Shown here one piece after another: positions 1 through 8,375 of a DNA stretch of 25,988 nt (its first letter is position 1; every line of letters begins with the position of its first letter). A program made the translations under genes and the position numbers. The notes beneath the pieces were generated by a model. It was not told the origin of the DNA. It saw nothing but the letters and a program-made list of their open reading frames with translations, and did not search any database. The stretch comes from JBCBJX01 sp964342855. GTDB taxonomy: Bacteria; Pseudomonadota; Alphaproteobacteria; Caulobacterales; Parvularculaceae. Location of the stretch: NCBI GenBank assembly GCA_964342855.1, contig CAYFIB010000038.1, positions 1 to 25,988 on the forward strand. The letters run 5' to 3'.

Positions 1-60
1 GCGATCAACGGCCGGATTCTCCAGCATGCCGCCTGCTTCCGAAGCGGCTGAGAGGAAACG

Positions 61-753
61 CTAGTCGAATAGGGTTAATGGCGGATGAAAGGATTTAACC
101 ATCTCGCCAAAGGCGTCCGGGATCGGCGCGACAGCCTCCACGGGCGGCTTGGACGCCTGCATGGGAACACGGATTTTGACGGCATGGAGCATCAGTCCGT
201 TTTTTGATCCGGCGTCGCCATAGAGACGATCGCCGACAATCGGCAGGCCGATGGAGGCGAGGTGGACGCGGATCTGGTGCATGCGGCCGGTGGTCGGTTT
301 CGCCTCCACCAGCGTGCGCGCGCCGTCGCCTGAAAGCCGTTTCCAGCGGGTTTCGCTCGGTTGGCCGATTGCGTCAGGGCGCATCACGGCGCGGTTTCCT
401 TCATCGACACGCAAAAGCGGGGCGTCGATGACGCCGTCCTCCGTTTCCGGAACGCCATCGACGATGGCGAGATAGGTCTTCTCGACCCGTTTCGCTTTGA
501 AAAGATCGGCGAGTTTGCGCGTCGCTTTCGGGTGACGCCCGAGGACGAGGCAGCCCGTCGTCTCCTTGTCGAGACGGTGCGCGAGGACGGGGTCGCGCTT
601 CAGGCCGAACCGCAATTGCTCAAAGTGCTGATCGAGCGGGTCGCCGACGCCCGGCGCCGCGTGGACGGCCCAGCCTGCGGGCTTGTCGATGATGAGGAGG
701 AGGCCGTCCCGGTGCAGAAGTCGCGCGACGAGATCCGGCGCAGGGCGACTCAT
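61..753 (-). CDS. RluA-family pseudouridine synthase
   Basis: This 230-residue protein is a pseudouridine synthase that isomerises uridine in rRNA and/or tRNA. The catalytic motif HRLDKETTG is at residues 59-67, with the presumed nucleophile Asp62. IIDKPAGWAVH near residue 21 and GRMHQIRVHLA further on are the other family hallmarks. It has no N-terminal S4 domain, so it matches the short RluA-like subgroup rather than RluC/RluD. I chose the ATG at 753 because it overlaps the rppH stop as ATGA, giving translational coupling; the longer upstream reading frame is arginine-rich shadow of rppH. It is the last gene of the deacetylase-rppH-rlu trio. The exact target base cannot be read from sequence. 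Confidence 0.9.
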   Translation of the reverse strand: MSRPAPDLVARLLHRDGLLLIIDKPAGWAVHAAPGVGDPLDQHFEQLRFGLKRDPVLAHRLDKETTGCLVLGRHPKATRKLADLFKAKRVEKTYLAIVDGVPETEDGVIDAPLLRVDEGNRAVMRPDAIGQPSETRWKRLSGDGARTLVEAKPTTGRMHQIRVHLASIGLPIVGDRLYGDAGSKNGLMLHAVKIRVPMQASKPPVEAVAPIPDAFGEMVKSFHPPLTLFD

Positions 754-1253
754 GGATGCGCGCGAATGAAATCCGGGAGCGGGCTGAAGCAGGCGGCGAC
801 TTCCAGATACACCTGACGCTTGAAGGGGACGATGAGGTCCGGCGTTTCGGAAAGCGAAGCCCAGCGCCAGATATCGAATTCCGGCGTGTGCGTATCGAGT
901 TTCACTTCGGCGTCGTCGCCTTCGAACAGCATGGCGACCCATTTCTGCCGTTGCCCGGCGAAACCGCGCGAGTTCGAGCCGCTCGGGAAGTCGTAAGTCA
1001 GCCAGCCGGGGGTCACGATGATGGGGCGGGCGTTGACGACGCCGGTTTCTTCTTCGAGCTCGCGCTTGGCGGCGCTGAGAATGCTTTCGCCCTCGTCGAT
1101 CCCGCCCTGCGGCATCTGCCAGGAATATTTCGCGGCCTTCTCCGCGCCGTCGCCGAATTCGCCGACGCGTCGGCCGATCCAGACCTCGCCTTTGCGGTTG
1201 AAGAGGGCGATCCCGACATTCGGCCGGTAGCGGGAAAGATCGACGCCGCTCAT
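750..1253 (-). CDS. rppH: RNA 5'-pyrophosphohydrolase (Nudix)
   Basis: This 167-residue Nudix hydrolase is predicted to remove pyrophosphate from the 5' triphosphate end of RNA, which starts mRNA decay. The N-terminus (YRPNVGIALFNRKGEVWIGRR) is typical of RppH. A complete Nudix box spans about residues 50-72, with the RELEEETG core supplying the Mg-binding glutamates. The downstream WVAMLFEGDDAEV segment also matches the family. The start at 1253 overlaps the upstream deacetylase stop by four bases (ATGA), and its own stop overlaps the pseudouridine synthase start in the same way. The alphaproteobacterial location next to the deacetylase supports RppH over a generic Nudix enzyme. Confidence 0.94.
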   Translation of the reverse strand: MSGVDLSRYRPNVGIALFNRKGEVWIGRRVGEFGDGAEKAAKYSWQMPQGGIDEGESILSAAKRELEEETGVVNARPIIVTPGWLTYDFPSGSNSRGFAGQRQKWVAMLFEGDDAEVKLDTHTPEFDIWRWASLSETPDLIVPFKRQVYLEVAACFSPLPDFIRAHP

Positions 1254-2332
1254 ATGGCGCGCTCCGTCGTCGTCATCAGCCGGCTCGGCGGCACGAGATC
1301 GACGCCGCGCTCCGGCAGGCCTTTCGACCATTTCTGGATGGCGGTGATGGCGGCGAGCGAGGCGGGCGCCTTTACGAGAACCGCGCCGGTCTCCTTCGCC
1401 TCGATCTCCAGCTTCGTGAGCGCCGCTTCGTCGACGGTCGTCAGCACCCGGTCGATAGGCCGCCACGGTGCGGAGGAGCCGTCATAAACGGCGGCGGCGG
1501 CGCTGTCGGTCGGTTTGGGGTCTTCAAGGTAAGTGAGGCCCGCCTGCTGAAGGCGCGACGCGACGGGCGCCATCGCTGCGGCGTCCACGCGGAAGGCGTC
1601 GCCGAGATAGGGGGTTGCAAACGAAAACGCGGTCGAGCGCGTCAGCATCCAGTCGAGACGCTTGATATTGTCCTGAGGCGAACGGCTGGTGAGGAGGACG
1701 GCGGGGCCGAGGGTCTCAGATGAAATGCGCGTCGCTTCCATCGGGATTTCGAGGCCGATCTCATGGCCGAGACCCGCGGCGGCTTTCGTCCACTGCGGCG
1801 TCTGCGCCGCGTAGGGCGCGAAGGAGAGCGCGACCGCCGGCGGCGCGCCGCGGATGGTCTGCTCCGTCGCGTCCGCGTCAAGGCCCAACCCTGCGAGCAC
1901 GATGGCGATCCGCGGGCGGATCGGCGCGGCATTCGCGAGCGCGGGCTGGACGACCGGTTGCGGTTTTTCCTCCGCGACGACCGGCGCCTCCGGCTTCACC
2001 CGGGGCGGCGGCGGCGCGATGACCGAGGCGATGACGGTTTCTTCGGCGGGCGCGGGCGCTGCTTCCGGTTCGGCGACGGGCGACTTCTCGACCGGGACCG
2101 GCGGCGGGGCGAAGCGCTCCGGCTCCATTGTCTCAGCGAGGCGGATCGGCGCGGGTGCGGGTTCAAGGCGCTCGGGCAACGCCATCTCCGCAATGACGAT
2201 TTCGGTCGGCTCCGGGCGTCCGTCGAGCGACTGCGCGAGCAGAAAGCCGCCGAGGATGACGCCGATCAGGCCGATCCAGGCGCGGGAGAGCAGGCCGAAA
2301 GCGGGGCGCGCGCGGGCGCGGTGAGGCGTCAT
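1250..2332 (-). CDS. Divergent polysaccharide deacetylase family protein (YibQ-like)
   Basis: This 360-residue protein has an N-terminal membrane anchor at about residues 17-35 (AWIGLIGVILGGFLLAQSL). A long Pro/Ala/Glu-rich periplasmic linker follows to about residue 140, then a divergent polysaccharide deacetylase domain. The domain starts at RPRIAIVLAGLGLDADAT and contains the HEIGLEIPMEA block. Canonical metal-site positions look altered: the usual Asp-Asp after the first strand is AG, and the later Asn-His-Met block reads as ATPYLGD. A structural or regulatory envelope role is therefore as likely as hydrolysis. The start at 2332 places the anchor at the N-terminus; the upstream extension has no family character. 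Genomic coupling to rppH, and usually to envC-ctpA, is a known alphaproteobacterial pattern. Confidence 0.85.
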   Translation of the reverse strand: MTPHRARARPAFGLLSRAWIGLIGVILGGFLLAQSLDGRPEPTEIVIAEMALPERLEPAPAPIRLAETMEPERFAPPPVPVEKSPVAEPEAAPAPAEETVIASVIAPPPPRVKPEAPVVAEEKPQPVVQPALANAAPIRPRIAIVLAGLGLDADATEQTIRGAPPAVALSFAPYAAQTPQWTKAAAGLGHEIGLEIPMEATRISSETLGPAVLLTSRSPQDNIKRLDWMLTRSTAFSFATPYLGDAFRVDAAAMAPVASRLQQAGLTYLEDPKPTDSAAAAVYDGSSAPWRPIDRVLTTVDEAALTKLEIEAKETGAVLVKAPASLAAITAIQKWSKGLPERGVDLVPPSRLMTTTERAI

Positions 2333-2441
2333 GGAGCACCGTAACAACTGGCCGACACTCATGGGTCGGCTATGGTTACCCAAACGATAACGCGCGCCGC
2401 CTTCGCGCAAAAACGTCCGTTGCGCCAAAAGGAACTTGTTG

Positions 2442-3698
2442 ATGTTGAGCGAGGCTGAAACCGAGAAGCTGCAGGAGGCCGCGGGCCTCCTCCTCGACGC
2501 GGAGGACCGACTGCCCGTATTGCGCACGGTCGCGTGGGACCGCACGCTCGCGGAAGCCTTCTTCGCCAGCGGCGAAACCGAGCCGCCGCAGCCGGTCTAT
2601 GAGAAGATCGAGACGGCCCCGGTGCTGGAGCGCGTGTTCGCCGCCCGGGCGCTCATCTCCGGCTCAAGCCCGGTCCACGCCTGGCTGACGCGCACGGCGG
2701 ATATCGTCGAAGAGACCGCCGCGCTTCTCTCCTGCGTCGGCACGGCGGCGTTTCACGGTCATTCGCGCGCGCTCTACGGTTCGCCGACATCGCCCATCGC
2801 CGACGGCAAGACGACGGCCCTCGACCTCGCCGATCGCCTCGACGCGCTTCTATCGGATTTCGACTATGGCGGCGCAAAGCTGGAGGCGCCGGCGCGGCTC
2901 TCCGCGGAGGAGTTGAAGCTCATCCTCGAAGCGGCGCTGCCGGAGCATTTCGGCGATGAGGCGCCCCGCATCGAGGTGACGAACGACGTCTCCGCCAAGG
3001 CGGCGGCGGGCAAGGACTACATCAAGCTGCGCGCGGACGCCGCATTTTCTGATCTCGATGCGGATCAGCTCCTTCAGCACGAGGCGCTCATCCACATCGC
3101 CACCGGCAAGAACGGGCGCGCGCAGAACCGCTTCCCGATCCTCGCCGAAAGCCATCCGGGCAATGCGCGCACGCAGGAGGGGCTCGCGGTGTTCGCGGAG
3201 TTCATTTCCGGCAGTCTCGATCCGCGCCGCTTCAAGCGCCTCGCCGACCGGGTGATCGCGATCCAGCTCGCCGCCGAAGGCGCCGACTTCGTCGACCTCT
3301 ATCGGTTCTTCCGGGAGCGGAGCGCGGCGGACGCGCCGTTCGAGGCGTTCGAGAGCGCCCGGCGCGTGGTGCGCGGCGGCCTCACGACCGGCGGGGCGCC
3401 GTTCACGAAGGACTCCGTCTATCTAGGCGGGCTCATCGAGGTGCACAGTTATCTCAGAACCGCCGTGCGCGCGGGCGAGGCGGATTTCATCCGTCTCCTG
3501 TTCGTCGGCAAGATCGATCTGGAAGACCTCTCCGCCATAAAAATGCTCCGCGACGAGAACCTCATCGCGGAGCCGCGTTTTCTGCCGCCTTGGGCGAAGG
3601 ACCTGCGATACCTGCTCGCCTATCTCGCCTACTCGACCTTCCTCAACCAGATCGACCTATCGGGCGTCGCCGCCCGATATGATGATCTCTTCAATTGA
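2442..3698 (+). CDS. DUF1704 / QEGLA-motif (MATCAP-like) metallopeptidase
   Basis: This 418-residue protein belongs to the family annotated as flavohemoglobin expression-modulating QEGLA motif protein, whose eukaryotic relatives are tubulin carboxypeptidases. The zinc motif HEALIH (HExxxH) is at about residues 213-218. TQEGLAVFAE follows at about 244-253, where the Glu would be the third ligand. The real bacterial substrate is unknown. ATG 2442 is preferred over two TTG codons just upstream because AGGA lies eight bases before it. It is the only plus-strand gene in the left half. It runs divergently from the deacetylase and converges on the PEP-CTERM protease with stops two bases apart. It has no signal peptide, so it should be cytoplasmic. 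Confidence 0.87.
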   Translation: MLSEAETEKLQEAAGLLLDAEDRLPVLRTVAWDRTLAEAFFASGETEPPQPVYEKIETAPVLERVFAARALISGSSPVHAWLTRTADIVEETAALLSCVGTAAFHGHSRALYGSPTSPIADGKTTALDLADRLDALLSDFDYGGAKLEAPARLSAEELKLILEAALPEHFGDEAPRIEVTNDVSAKAAAGKDYIKLRADAAFSDLDADQLLQHEALIHIATGKNGRAQNRFPILAESHPGNARTQEGLAVFAEFISGSLDPRRFKRLADRVIAIQLAAEGADFVDLYRFFRERSAADAPFEAFESARRVVRGGLTTGGAPFTKDSVYLGGLIEVHSYLRTAVRAGEADFIRLLFVGKIDLEDLSAIKMLRDENLIAEPRFLPPWAKDLRYLLAYLAYSTFLNQIDLSGVAARYDDLFN

Positions 3699-3700
3699 GG

Positions 3701-4816
3701 TCAGCCGCGCCGACGGGCGAAGCCAAGGCCGAAGAGCCCGGCGAGGAGTAGCGTCAACGGCGCGGGCGCCGGAACTTCGTTGACGCCGCCGCCGCCGGTG
3801 CGGAAGAGGCTCGACAGAAGAAAGTCCGCATGCGCCGCGGTGCGCGTGTCGCCGCCGAAACCGCCAAATCTCTGCGGATCGGAGCCGAAAGACGTGACGC
3901 CCGCGAGGATCAACTCGCCGTCCGCGCCGACGAGGAAGTTGCCGCCGCCCGAATCGCCGCCGACCGCGCAGGATTCAAGCGAGCCGAAGCCCAGCGAGCC
4001 CGGACCGAATGTCTGGCCAGGCGCCGCGGTCGAAAAGCTCGGCAGGAAGTTGTCCGCCGAATCGCCGCTATCGCAGTCATAGAGAAGACGCGAACCCGGC
4101 ACGACCGTGTCGAGCGCGATGATGTTCGAGAGGAACAGATCGTATTCGTTGACGCCGACCCGCGCTTGGAAATCGACCGTCACGTCCGACGGATCGGACA
4201 GCGGGCTCGACGTACCCCGGCCGACGCGGATGTGTGGGGCGAAGAGTTCTTCGAACGTCTGCTCGAGAAGAATGTCGTAGGTGTTGAAGCCCGTCGCTTC
4301 GCGGTCAAGCGTGATCACGGCGATGTCGCCGTCGCCGAAGACGTCCGACACGATCGTGCCGTCCCCGAGCACGTCGACGCCGCCGGTCGGGCCGAGCCAG
4401 AGCGGGTTGATGGCGACGTTGGAGATGCCGATCACGTCGTCAAAGAACACCGTGTTGCCGGAAACGGACGAGCTGCCGAGGCCGAGAACGCCGCCGGTGG
4501 TCGTGATGCCGGTCATGCTGCCGTCGCCGGCGCCGTCGCCGAAGCAATGCGCGGCGGTGACCGCCTGACGTGAGTTGACGAGCGTCGCCGTGCAGAACCC
4601 GCCGCCGATAAAGAGGGAACCAACACCGTTGAAGTCCGGATCGGTCGTCACCGCAAGCTGCGGATCGACGGACGTCGCTAGTTTGGAGTCCACGGAGCCG
4701 AGGCCGGCGCGCGAGACGGAACCAATTTCGATGGACAGATCGCCGAAGCCGGTGGGCGCGGCGGCGGCGAGGCTCGGCGCGAGGAACAATGCGGCGCAGA
4801 GAAGTTTGGTCTTCAT
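3701..4816 (-). CDS. Secreted trypsin-like serine protease with PEP-CTERM-type sorting signal
   Basis: This 371-residue protein has a clear Sec signal peptide (MKTKLLCAALFLAPSLAAAA). The trypsin-like catalytic triad is visible: His90 in TAAHC, Asp164 in GDGDIAVITLD and Ser289 in GGDSGGG. Cysteines flank the His and Ser sites. The last 24 residues are VPAPAP, a hydrophobic helix and an RRR tail. This is a VPxPA variant of the PEP-CTERM signal recognised by exosortases, so the protein is probably cut and retained or released at the cell surface. The start at 4816 is set by the signal peptide and a G-rich SD about six bases upstream; the ten residues before it are not signal-like. It lies downstream of rmd on the same strand with a 67-base gap. 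No exosortase gene is in the window. Confidence 0.9.
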   Translation of the reverse strand: MKTKLLCAALFLAPSLAAAAPTGFGDLSIEIGSVSRAGLGSVDSKLATSVDPQLAVTTDPDFNGVGSLFIGGGFCTATLVNSRQAVTAAHCFGDGAGDGSMTGITTTGGVLGLGSSSVSGNTVFFDDVIGISNVAINPLWLGPTGGVDVLGDGTIVSDVFGDGDIAVITLDREATGFNTYDILLEQTFEELFAPHIRVGRGTSSPLSDPSDVTVDFQARVGVNEYDLFLSNIIALDTVVPGSRLLYDCDSGDSADNFLPSFSTAAPGQTFGPGSLGFGSLESCAVGGDSGGGNFLVGADGELILAGVTSFGSDPQRFGGFGGDTRTAAHADFLLSSLFRTGGGGVNEVPAPAPLTLLLAGLFGLGFARRRG

Positions 4817-4883
4817 GATCGACCCCCAAGTCGGACTGTTAACCAATAGAGCCTGCCCGTTCGCGACGGATTTGTGAAGCCTC

Positions 4884-5801
4884 TCAAGCGCCGTTTCTTA
4901 TCAGCATACGTTGAAGAGTATCGCGGATCGGCGGTTGAACCAGCTCTGCGCCGGCTTTTTGCAGAATGTCGCACGCGCCAATTACGACCGGCGGATCGTC
5001 CTTGCGCAACCGGGAGGGGTCCGTTTCCACAGCAATCGAACAATTGATGATGTCGGCCGCCGCGGCGACAAGATCGTCGATGCTCAGCCCACGGCCGGAG
5101 GCGATGTTCACCGGTCCGCTTGTCGCTGAGTTTGCGAGACGAATGAGCGTCGTCGCCACCGCATCGACATCGTTGAATTCACGGATGCGGTCGGTCGCGC
5201 CGAGTGAAAGCGTACGGACGCCGCGTGAGATTTCGCCGACGATGCGGGCGGCGACGAAATCCTCCGACTGACCGGGGCCGGTGAAGTTGAAGAAGCGCGC
5301 AAGGGTGATCGGAAGATCGCCAGCGAACGCCTCGGCGCGCGCCTCCATTTCCAGCTTTGATACGCCGTAGGGGGCCCCCGGCCGGAGCGGCGATGTCTCA
5401 GCCAGCGGCTTTTCATCCGTTGGCGGCGCATAAACGGCGGCGGAGCTCGCGAGGATGATGGCGACGGGCGGCGCGTCCGCCGAGGCGAGCGCGCCGAGAA
5501 GCTCTTCGGTCGGCGCGACGTTCGCGGCGCGATAGTCGTCCAGAGACGGCCCGAACGTGCGCGCAAGACCTGAGAGATGGAAAACGATCTCGGGGCGCAC
5601 CGTCTCAATCAGCCTGCGCGTTGATTGGGCGTCGTCGGCGCGCCATTGGTAGAGGCCGGGCGCCTGCGATGGCTCGCTCGCGCGTTCGGCGCGGGATGTT
5701 CCGAAGACGACGTATCCGTTCTCAGTCAGTTGTTTCGCCAGCGCGCGTCCGGCAAGGCCGCGGACGCCGGTGACGAGGACGCGGCGGCCCTCACCCGGCA
5801 T
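4884..5801 (-). CDS. rmd: NAD(P)-dependent sugar epimerase/reductase, probable GDP-6-deoxy-D-mannose reductase
   Basis: This is a 305-residue extended short-chain dehydrogenase. The nucleotide-binding motif TGVRGLAG is at 11-18. The catalytic Tyr145 and Lys149 are in YGVSK, with a serine pair (ASSAAVY) at about 119-124. The block RFFNFTGPGQSEDFVAARI at about 169-187 resembles Rmd enzymes more than GDP-fucose synthase. With gmd it would convert GDP-mannose to GDP-D-rhamnose, via GDP-4-keto-6-deoxymannose, for surface polysaccharide. The start at 5801 overlaps the gmd stop by 11 bases, so the two are co-translated. A GDP-fucose or talose route is a weaker alternative because the reductase stereochemistry cannot be read directly. 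Confidence 0.8.
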   Translation of the reverse strand: MPGEGRRVLVTGVRGLAGRALAKQLTENGYVVFGTSRAERASEPSQAPGLYQWRADDAQSTRRLIETVRPEIVFHLSGLARTFGPSLDDYRAANVAPTEELLGALASADAPPVAIILASSAAVYAPPTDEKPLAETSPLRPGAPYGVSKLEMEARAEAFAGDLPITLARFFNFTGPGQSEDFVAARIVGEISRGVRTLSLGATDRIREFNDVDAVATTLIRLANSATSGPVNIASGRGLSIDDLVAAAADIINCSIAVETDPSRLRKDDPPVVIGACDILQKAGAELVQPPIRDTLQRMLIRNGA

Positions 5802-6828
5802 AGGGGCGAAGGCGCTTCAGGTCCGCCTCGACCATCAGTCGGGCGAGGGTTTCAAGATCGGTCTCCGGGCGCCAGTCCAGCGTCTCCCGCGCCTTGGCGG
5901 CGTCGCCGAGCAGGGTGTCGACTTCCGCGGGGCGTACGAGATCGGTGTTGATCCGAACCATCGTCCGCCCGCTTTTCCGGTCGACGCCCGTCTCGTCCAC
6001 GCCTTTTCCGTTCCAGACGAGCTCGAAGCCTGCGGCGGCGAAGGCGAGGCTCGCGAAATCACGGACCGAGTGCTGAACGCCGGTTGCGAGAACGAACGTA
6101 TCCGGATGGTCAAGCCGCATCATGGCGTAGGCGGCGTCCATATATTCTTTGGCGAAACCCCAATCGCGCCGGGCGTCGAGATTGCCGAGGCGAACTTCGT
6201 CCGCGAGGCCGAGGCGGATGCGCGCCGCCGCGTCGGTAATCTTCCGCGTCACGAACTCCCGCCCGCGCAAGGGGCTTTCATGGTTGAACATGATCGCCGT
6301 CGTCGCGTGCAGGCCGTGGGCTTCGCGATAATTCACCGCCATCCAGTGGGCGTAGACCTTCGCCGCGCCATAGGGGCTGCGCGGATAAAACGGCGTCGTC
6401 TCCCGCTGGGGCGTTTCGGCGACCTTGCCGAACATCTCCGACGTTGACGCCTGAAAGAGTTTGATCGGTGCGCCGGAAAGACGGATCGCCTCCAGAACAT
6501 GAACCGCGCCCAGCCCGGTCACTTCCGCCGTCGTGATCGGCTGATCGAACGAGACGCCGACAAAACTCTGGGCGGCGAAGTTATAGATTTCGTCTGGCTC
6601 ATACCGGTCGATCAGGAGGCGGACAGAGCCGGGGTCGGTCGCGTCGTAGGCGGCGAGGGTGAGGTTCGGGTGATCGAGAACGCCGAGCTCCTCCATCCGC
6701 CAGAAGCTGCCCGAGGATGTGCGCCGATGCGCGCCGACGACCCTGAAGCCCTCCGCCAGCATCCGTTGCGTCAGATAGGCGCCGTCCTGGCCGGTGATAC
6801 CGGTGATGATCGCGGTCTTCTGGGTCAT
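5791..6828 (-). CDS. gmd: GDP-mannose 4,6-dehydratase
   Basis: This 345-residue enzyme dehydrates GDP-D-mannose to GDP-4-dehydro-6-deoxy-D-mannose. The start MTQKTAIITGITGQDGAYL is characteristic, with the Rossmann motif at about 10-16. RTSSGSFWRMEELG matches the Gmd NADP/tetramer loop. The catalytic Thr/Glu are in STSEMFG (about 129-134) and Tyr153/Lys157 in YGAAK. FNHESPLRGREFVTRKIT and GNLDARRDWGFAKEYMDAA are strong Gmd signatures. Length is normal. The start has only a weak SD. An intrinsic terminator for ctpA ends about 22 bases upstream, so gmd needs either its own promoter in a very tight space or read-through. It sits between ctpA and the deacetylase, which are often adjacent in relatives. 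Confidence 0.95.
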   Translation of the reverse strand: MTQKTAIITGITGQDGAYLTQRMLAEGFRVVGAHRRTSSGSFWRMEELGVLDHPNLTLAAYDATDPGSVRLLIDRYEPDEIYNFAAQSFVGVSFDQPITTAEVTGLGAVHVLEAIRLSGAPIKLFQASTSEMFGKVAETPQRETTPFYPRSPYGAAKVYAHWMAVNYREAHGLHATTAIMFNHESPLRGREFVTRKITDAAARIRLGLADEVRLGNLDARRDWGFAKEYMDAAYAMMRLDHPDTFVLATGVQHSVRDFASLAFAAAGFELVWNGKGVDETGVDRKSGRTMVRINTDLVRPAEVDTLLGDAAKARETLDWRPETDLETLARLMVEADLKRLRPYAG

Positions 6829-6852
6829 GCGCCGTGGTGCGGGTGCGAAAAC

Positions 6853-6877
6853 AAAAACGCGCCCATAGCGGGCGCGT
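6853..6877 (-). terminator. Intrinsic terminator after ctpA
   Basis: Read on the minus strand, an 8-bp perfect GC-rich stem (ACGCGCCC/GGGCGCGT, loop GCTAT) is followed directly by TTTTGTTTT. This is a textbook Rho-independent terminator, 31 bases after the ctpA stop. It should end the nadD-to-ctpA transcript before gmd. Confidence 0.85.
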
Positions 6878-6908
6878 CCTCAAAGCTCAAGTTTCAGCGG
6901 CAGGGCGC

Positions 6909-8270
6909 TCAGTCGACCGCCGCGGCGGCGAGGGTGCTGGAGAAAGTCTGCTGGTCCTTCAGAAGCTCGACGGCGCGCTCCAGCTGGCAGTCGCGACCGA
7001 TCGGGCATTCCACCGGCTCGATATCCGGGGAGAGGCGCGCATTGTCTTCGTCGCGCACGTCGAGGGCGCCCGGAAGGTCCGCCTCGCCGCGGCGTTCGCG
7101 CGGCTCCGAACCCGGCCGATAAATCGGCATCCAGACATCGGGCGCGATGCCCGTCGCCTGAATGGAGCGGCCGTTCGGGGTGTAGTAGCGAGCGGTGGTG
7201 AGGCGCAGGGCGCCGTCGACGCCGCCGCGCAGCGGCAGAACCGTCTGCACGCTGCCTTTTCCGAACGAGCGGGTGCCGAGAAGGAGGGCGCGTTTGCGAT
7301 CCTGCAGGGCGCCGGCGACGATTTCCGACGCCGATGCGCTGCCGTTGTCGATCAGGATGACGACCGGCTTGCCGTCGAACTGGTCGCGGCTGGAGCCCAT
7401 CTCGCGCATGGTGTCTTTCGCGCGGCGCCCGCGGGTGGAGACGATTTCGCCGCGGTCGAGGAAGTAGTCGGAAACCGCGACCGCCTGATCGAGGAGGCCG
7501 CCCGGATTGGCGCGCAGATCGAGGATCATGCCGCGCGGGTCGTGGCCCAGTTCCTTGCGAATGTCCTTAACGGACTTTTTCAGCTGAACTTCCGTCTGTT
7601 CCGAGAAGGTATTGATGCGGACATACGCGAACTCATCGCCCTCGATGCGGCTCGTCACAGATGGGACGGTGATGATGTCGCGCGTCAGCGTCACGTCGAA
7701 GGGTTCGTCGTCGCCGCGGACGATGGTGAGCGTCACGTCCGAGCCGCGCGCGCCTTTCATTTTTGAGATGGCGTCGTCGATGGAGCCGCCGCGCACGGGC
7801 TCGCCGTCGATGGCGGTGATGAGGTCGCCGGCGGTGATGCCGGCGCGGGCGGCGGGCGTGTCCTGAATCGGCGAGACAACGCGCACGAGACCCTCGGCCG
7901 GGCCTTCCGTGTCCATCGTGACCGATATGCCGAGCCCGGCGAACTGGCCGCGCGTCGCGTCCTGCATGGACCGGAAATCATCCGGGGAGAGATAGCTGGA
8001 GTGCGGATCGAGCCCCGCGAGCATGCCGTCGATGGCGCCGGTGATGAGCTCGGAATCGTCCGGCTCCATCACATAGTTCGAATGCACTTTCTCGAAGACT
8101 TCGCCGAAGAGATCGAGCTGGCGGAAGGCGTCGCGGTCGACGGCGGAGGAGGTCGCGAACCCCGCGGAGAGGATCGTGGCGGTCACCAGAGAACCGGCGA
8201 GGGCGGCCGCGGCGAGCGAGCTGCGCTGGCCAGCGCGGGGCTTGGCGGTCTTGCGGGGGCTGACGGTCAT
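6909..8270 (-). CDS. ctpA: S41-family carboxyl-terminal processing protease
   Basis: This 453-residue periplasmic protease acts on cell-envelope proteins. A basic N-terminus is followed by one hydrophobic segment at about 19-42 (signal or anchor). A PDZ domain spans about 100-190, and the S41 catalytic domain about 205-380. The catalytic Ser313 lies in GSASASEIVAG and Lys338 in FGKGSVQ, with the expected 25-residue spacing. ANPGGLLDQAV and YYTPNGRSIQ are further family blocks. An unstructured, charged C-terminal tail follows. The start ATG at 8270 is preceded by AAGGAG about 11-13 bases away. It sits downstream of envC with a 105-base gap that includes a small hairpin; envC-ctpA pairing is common in Proteobacteria. 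Confidence 0.95.
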   Translation of the reverse strand: MTVSPRKTAKPRAGQRSSLAAAALAGSLVTATILSAGFATSSAVDRDAFRQLDLFGEVFEKVHSNYVMEPDDSELITGAIDGMLAGLDPHSSYLSPDDFRSMQDATRGQFAGLGISVTMDTEGPAEGLVRVVSPIQDTPAARAGITAGDLITAIDGEPVRGGSIDDAISKMKGARGSDVTLTIVRGDDEPFDVTLTRDIITVPSVTSRIEGDEFAYVRINTFSEQTEVQLKKSVKDIRKELGHDPRGMILDLRANPGGLLDQAVAVSDYFLDRGEIVSTRGRRAKDTMREMGSSRDQFDGKPVVILIDNGSASASEIVAGALQDRKRALLLGTRSFGKGSVQTVLPLRGGVDGALRLTTARYYTPNGRSIQATGIAPDVWMPIYRPGSEPRERRGEADLPGALDVRDEDNARLSPDIEPVECPIGRDCQLERAVELLKDQQTFSSTLAAAAVD

Positions 8271-8375
8271 TTCGTCTTCACTCCTTCACGCGTTTCGGCG
8301 CGATCTTTCGTCTCCGACCCTGCGGTCGGCTCTCCACTATGCGCCCATGCGCTCAAAGTCCCAAGCCGCCGCGCA

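Noticed and set aside
1..60. Possible C-terminal or N-terminal gene fragment
   Set aside because: Both plus-strand frames that end near 51 and 64, and a minus ATG near 27, are possible, but 60 bases give no recognisable motif.
756..1487. 243-codon plus-strand open frame
   Set aside because: It is antisense to rppH and the deacetylase; composition is that of a shadow frame.
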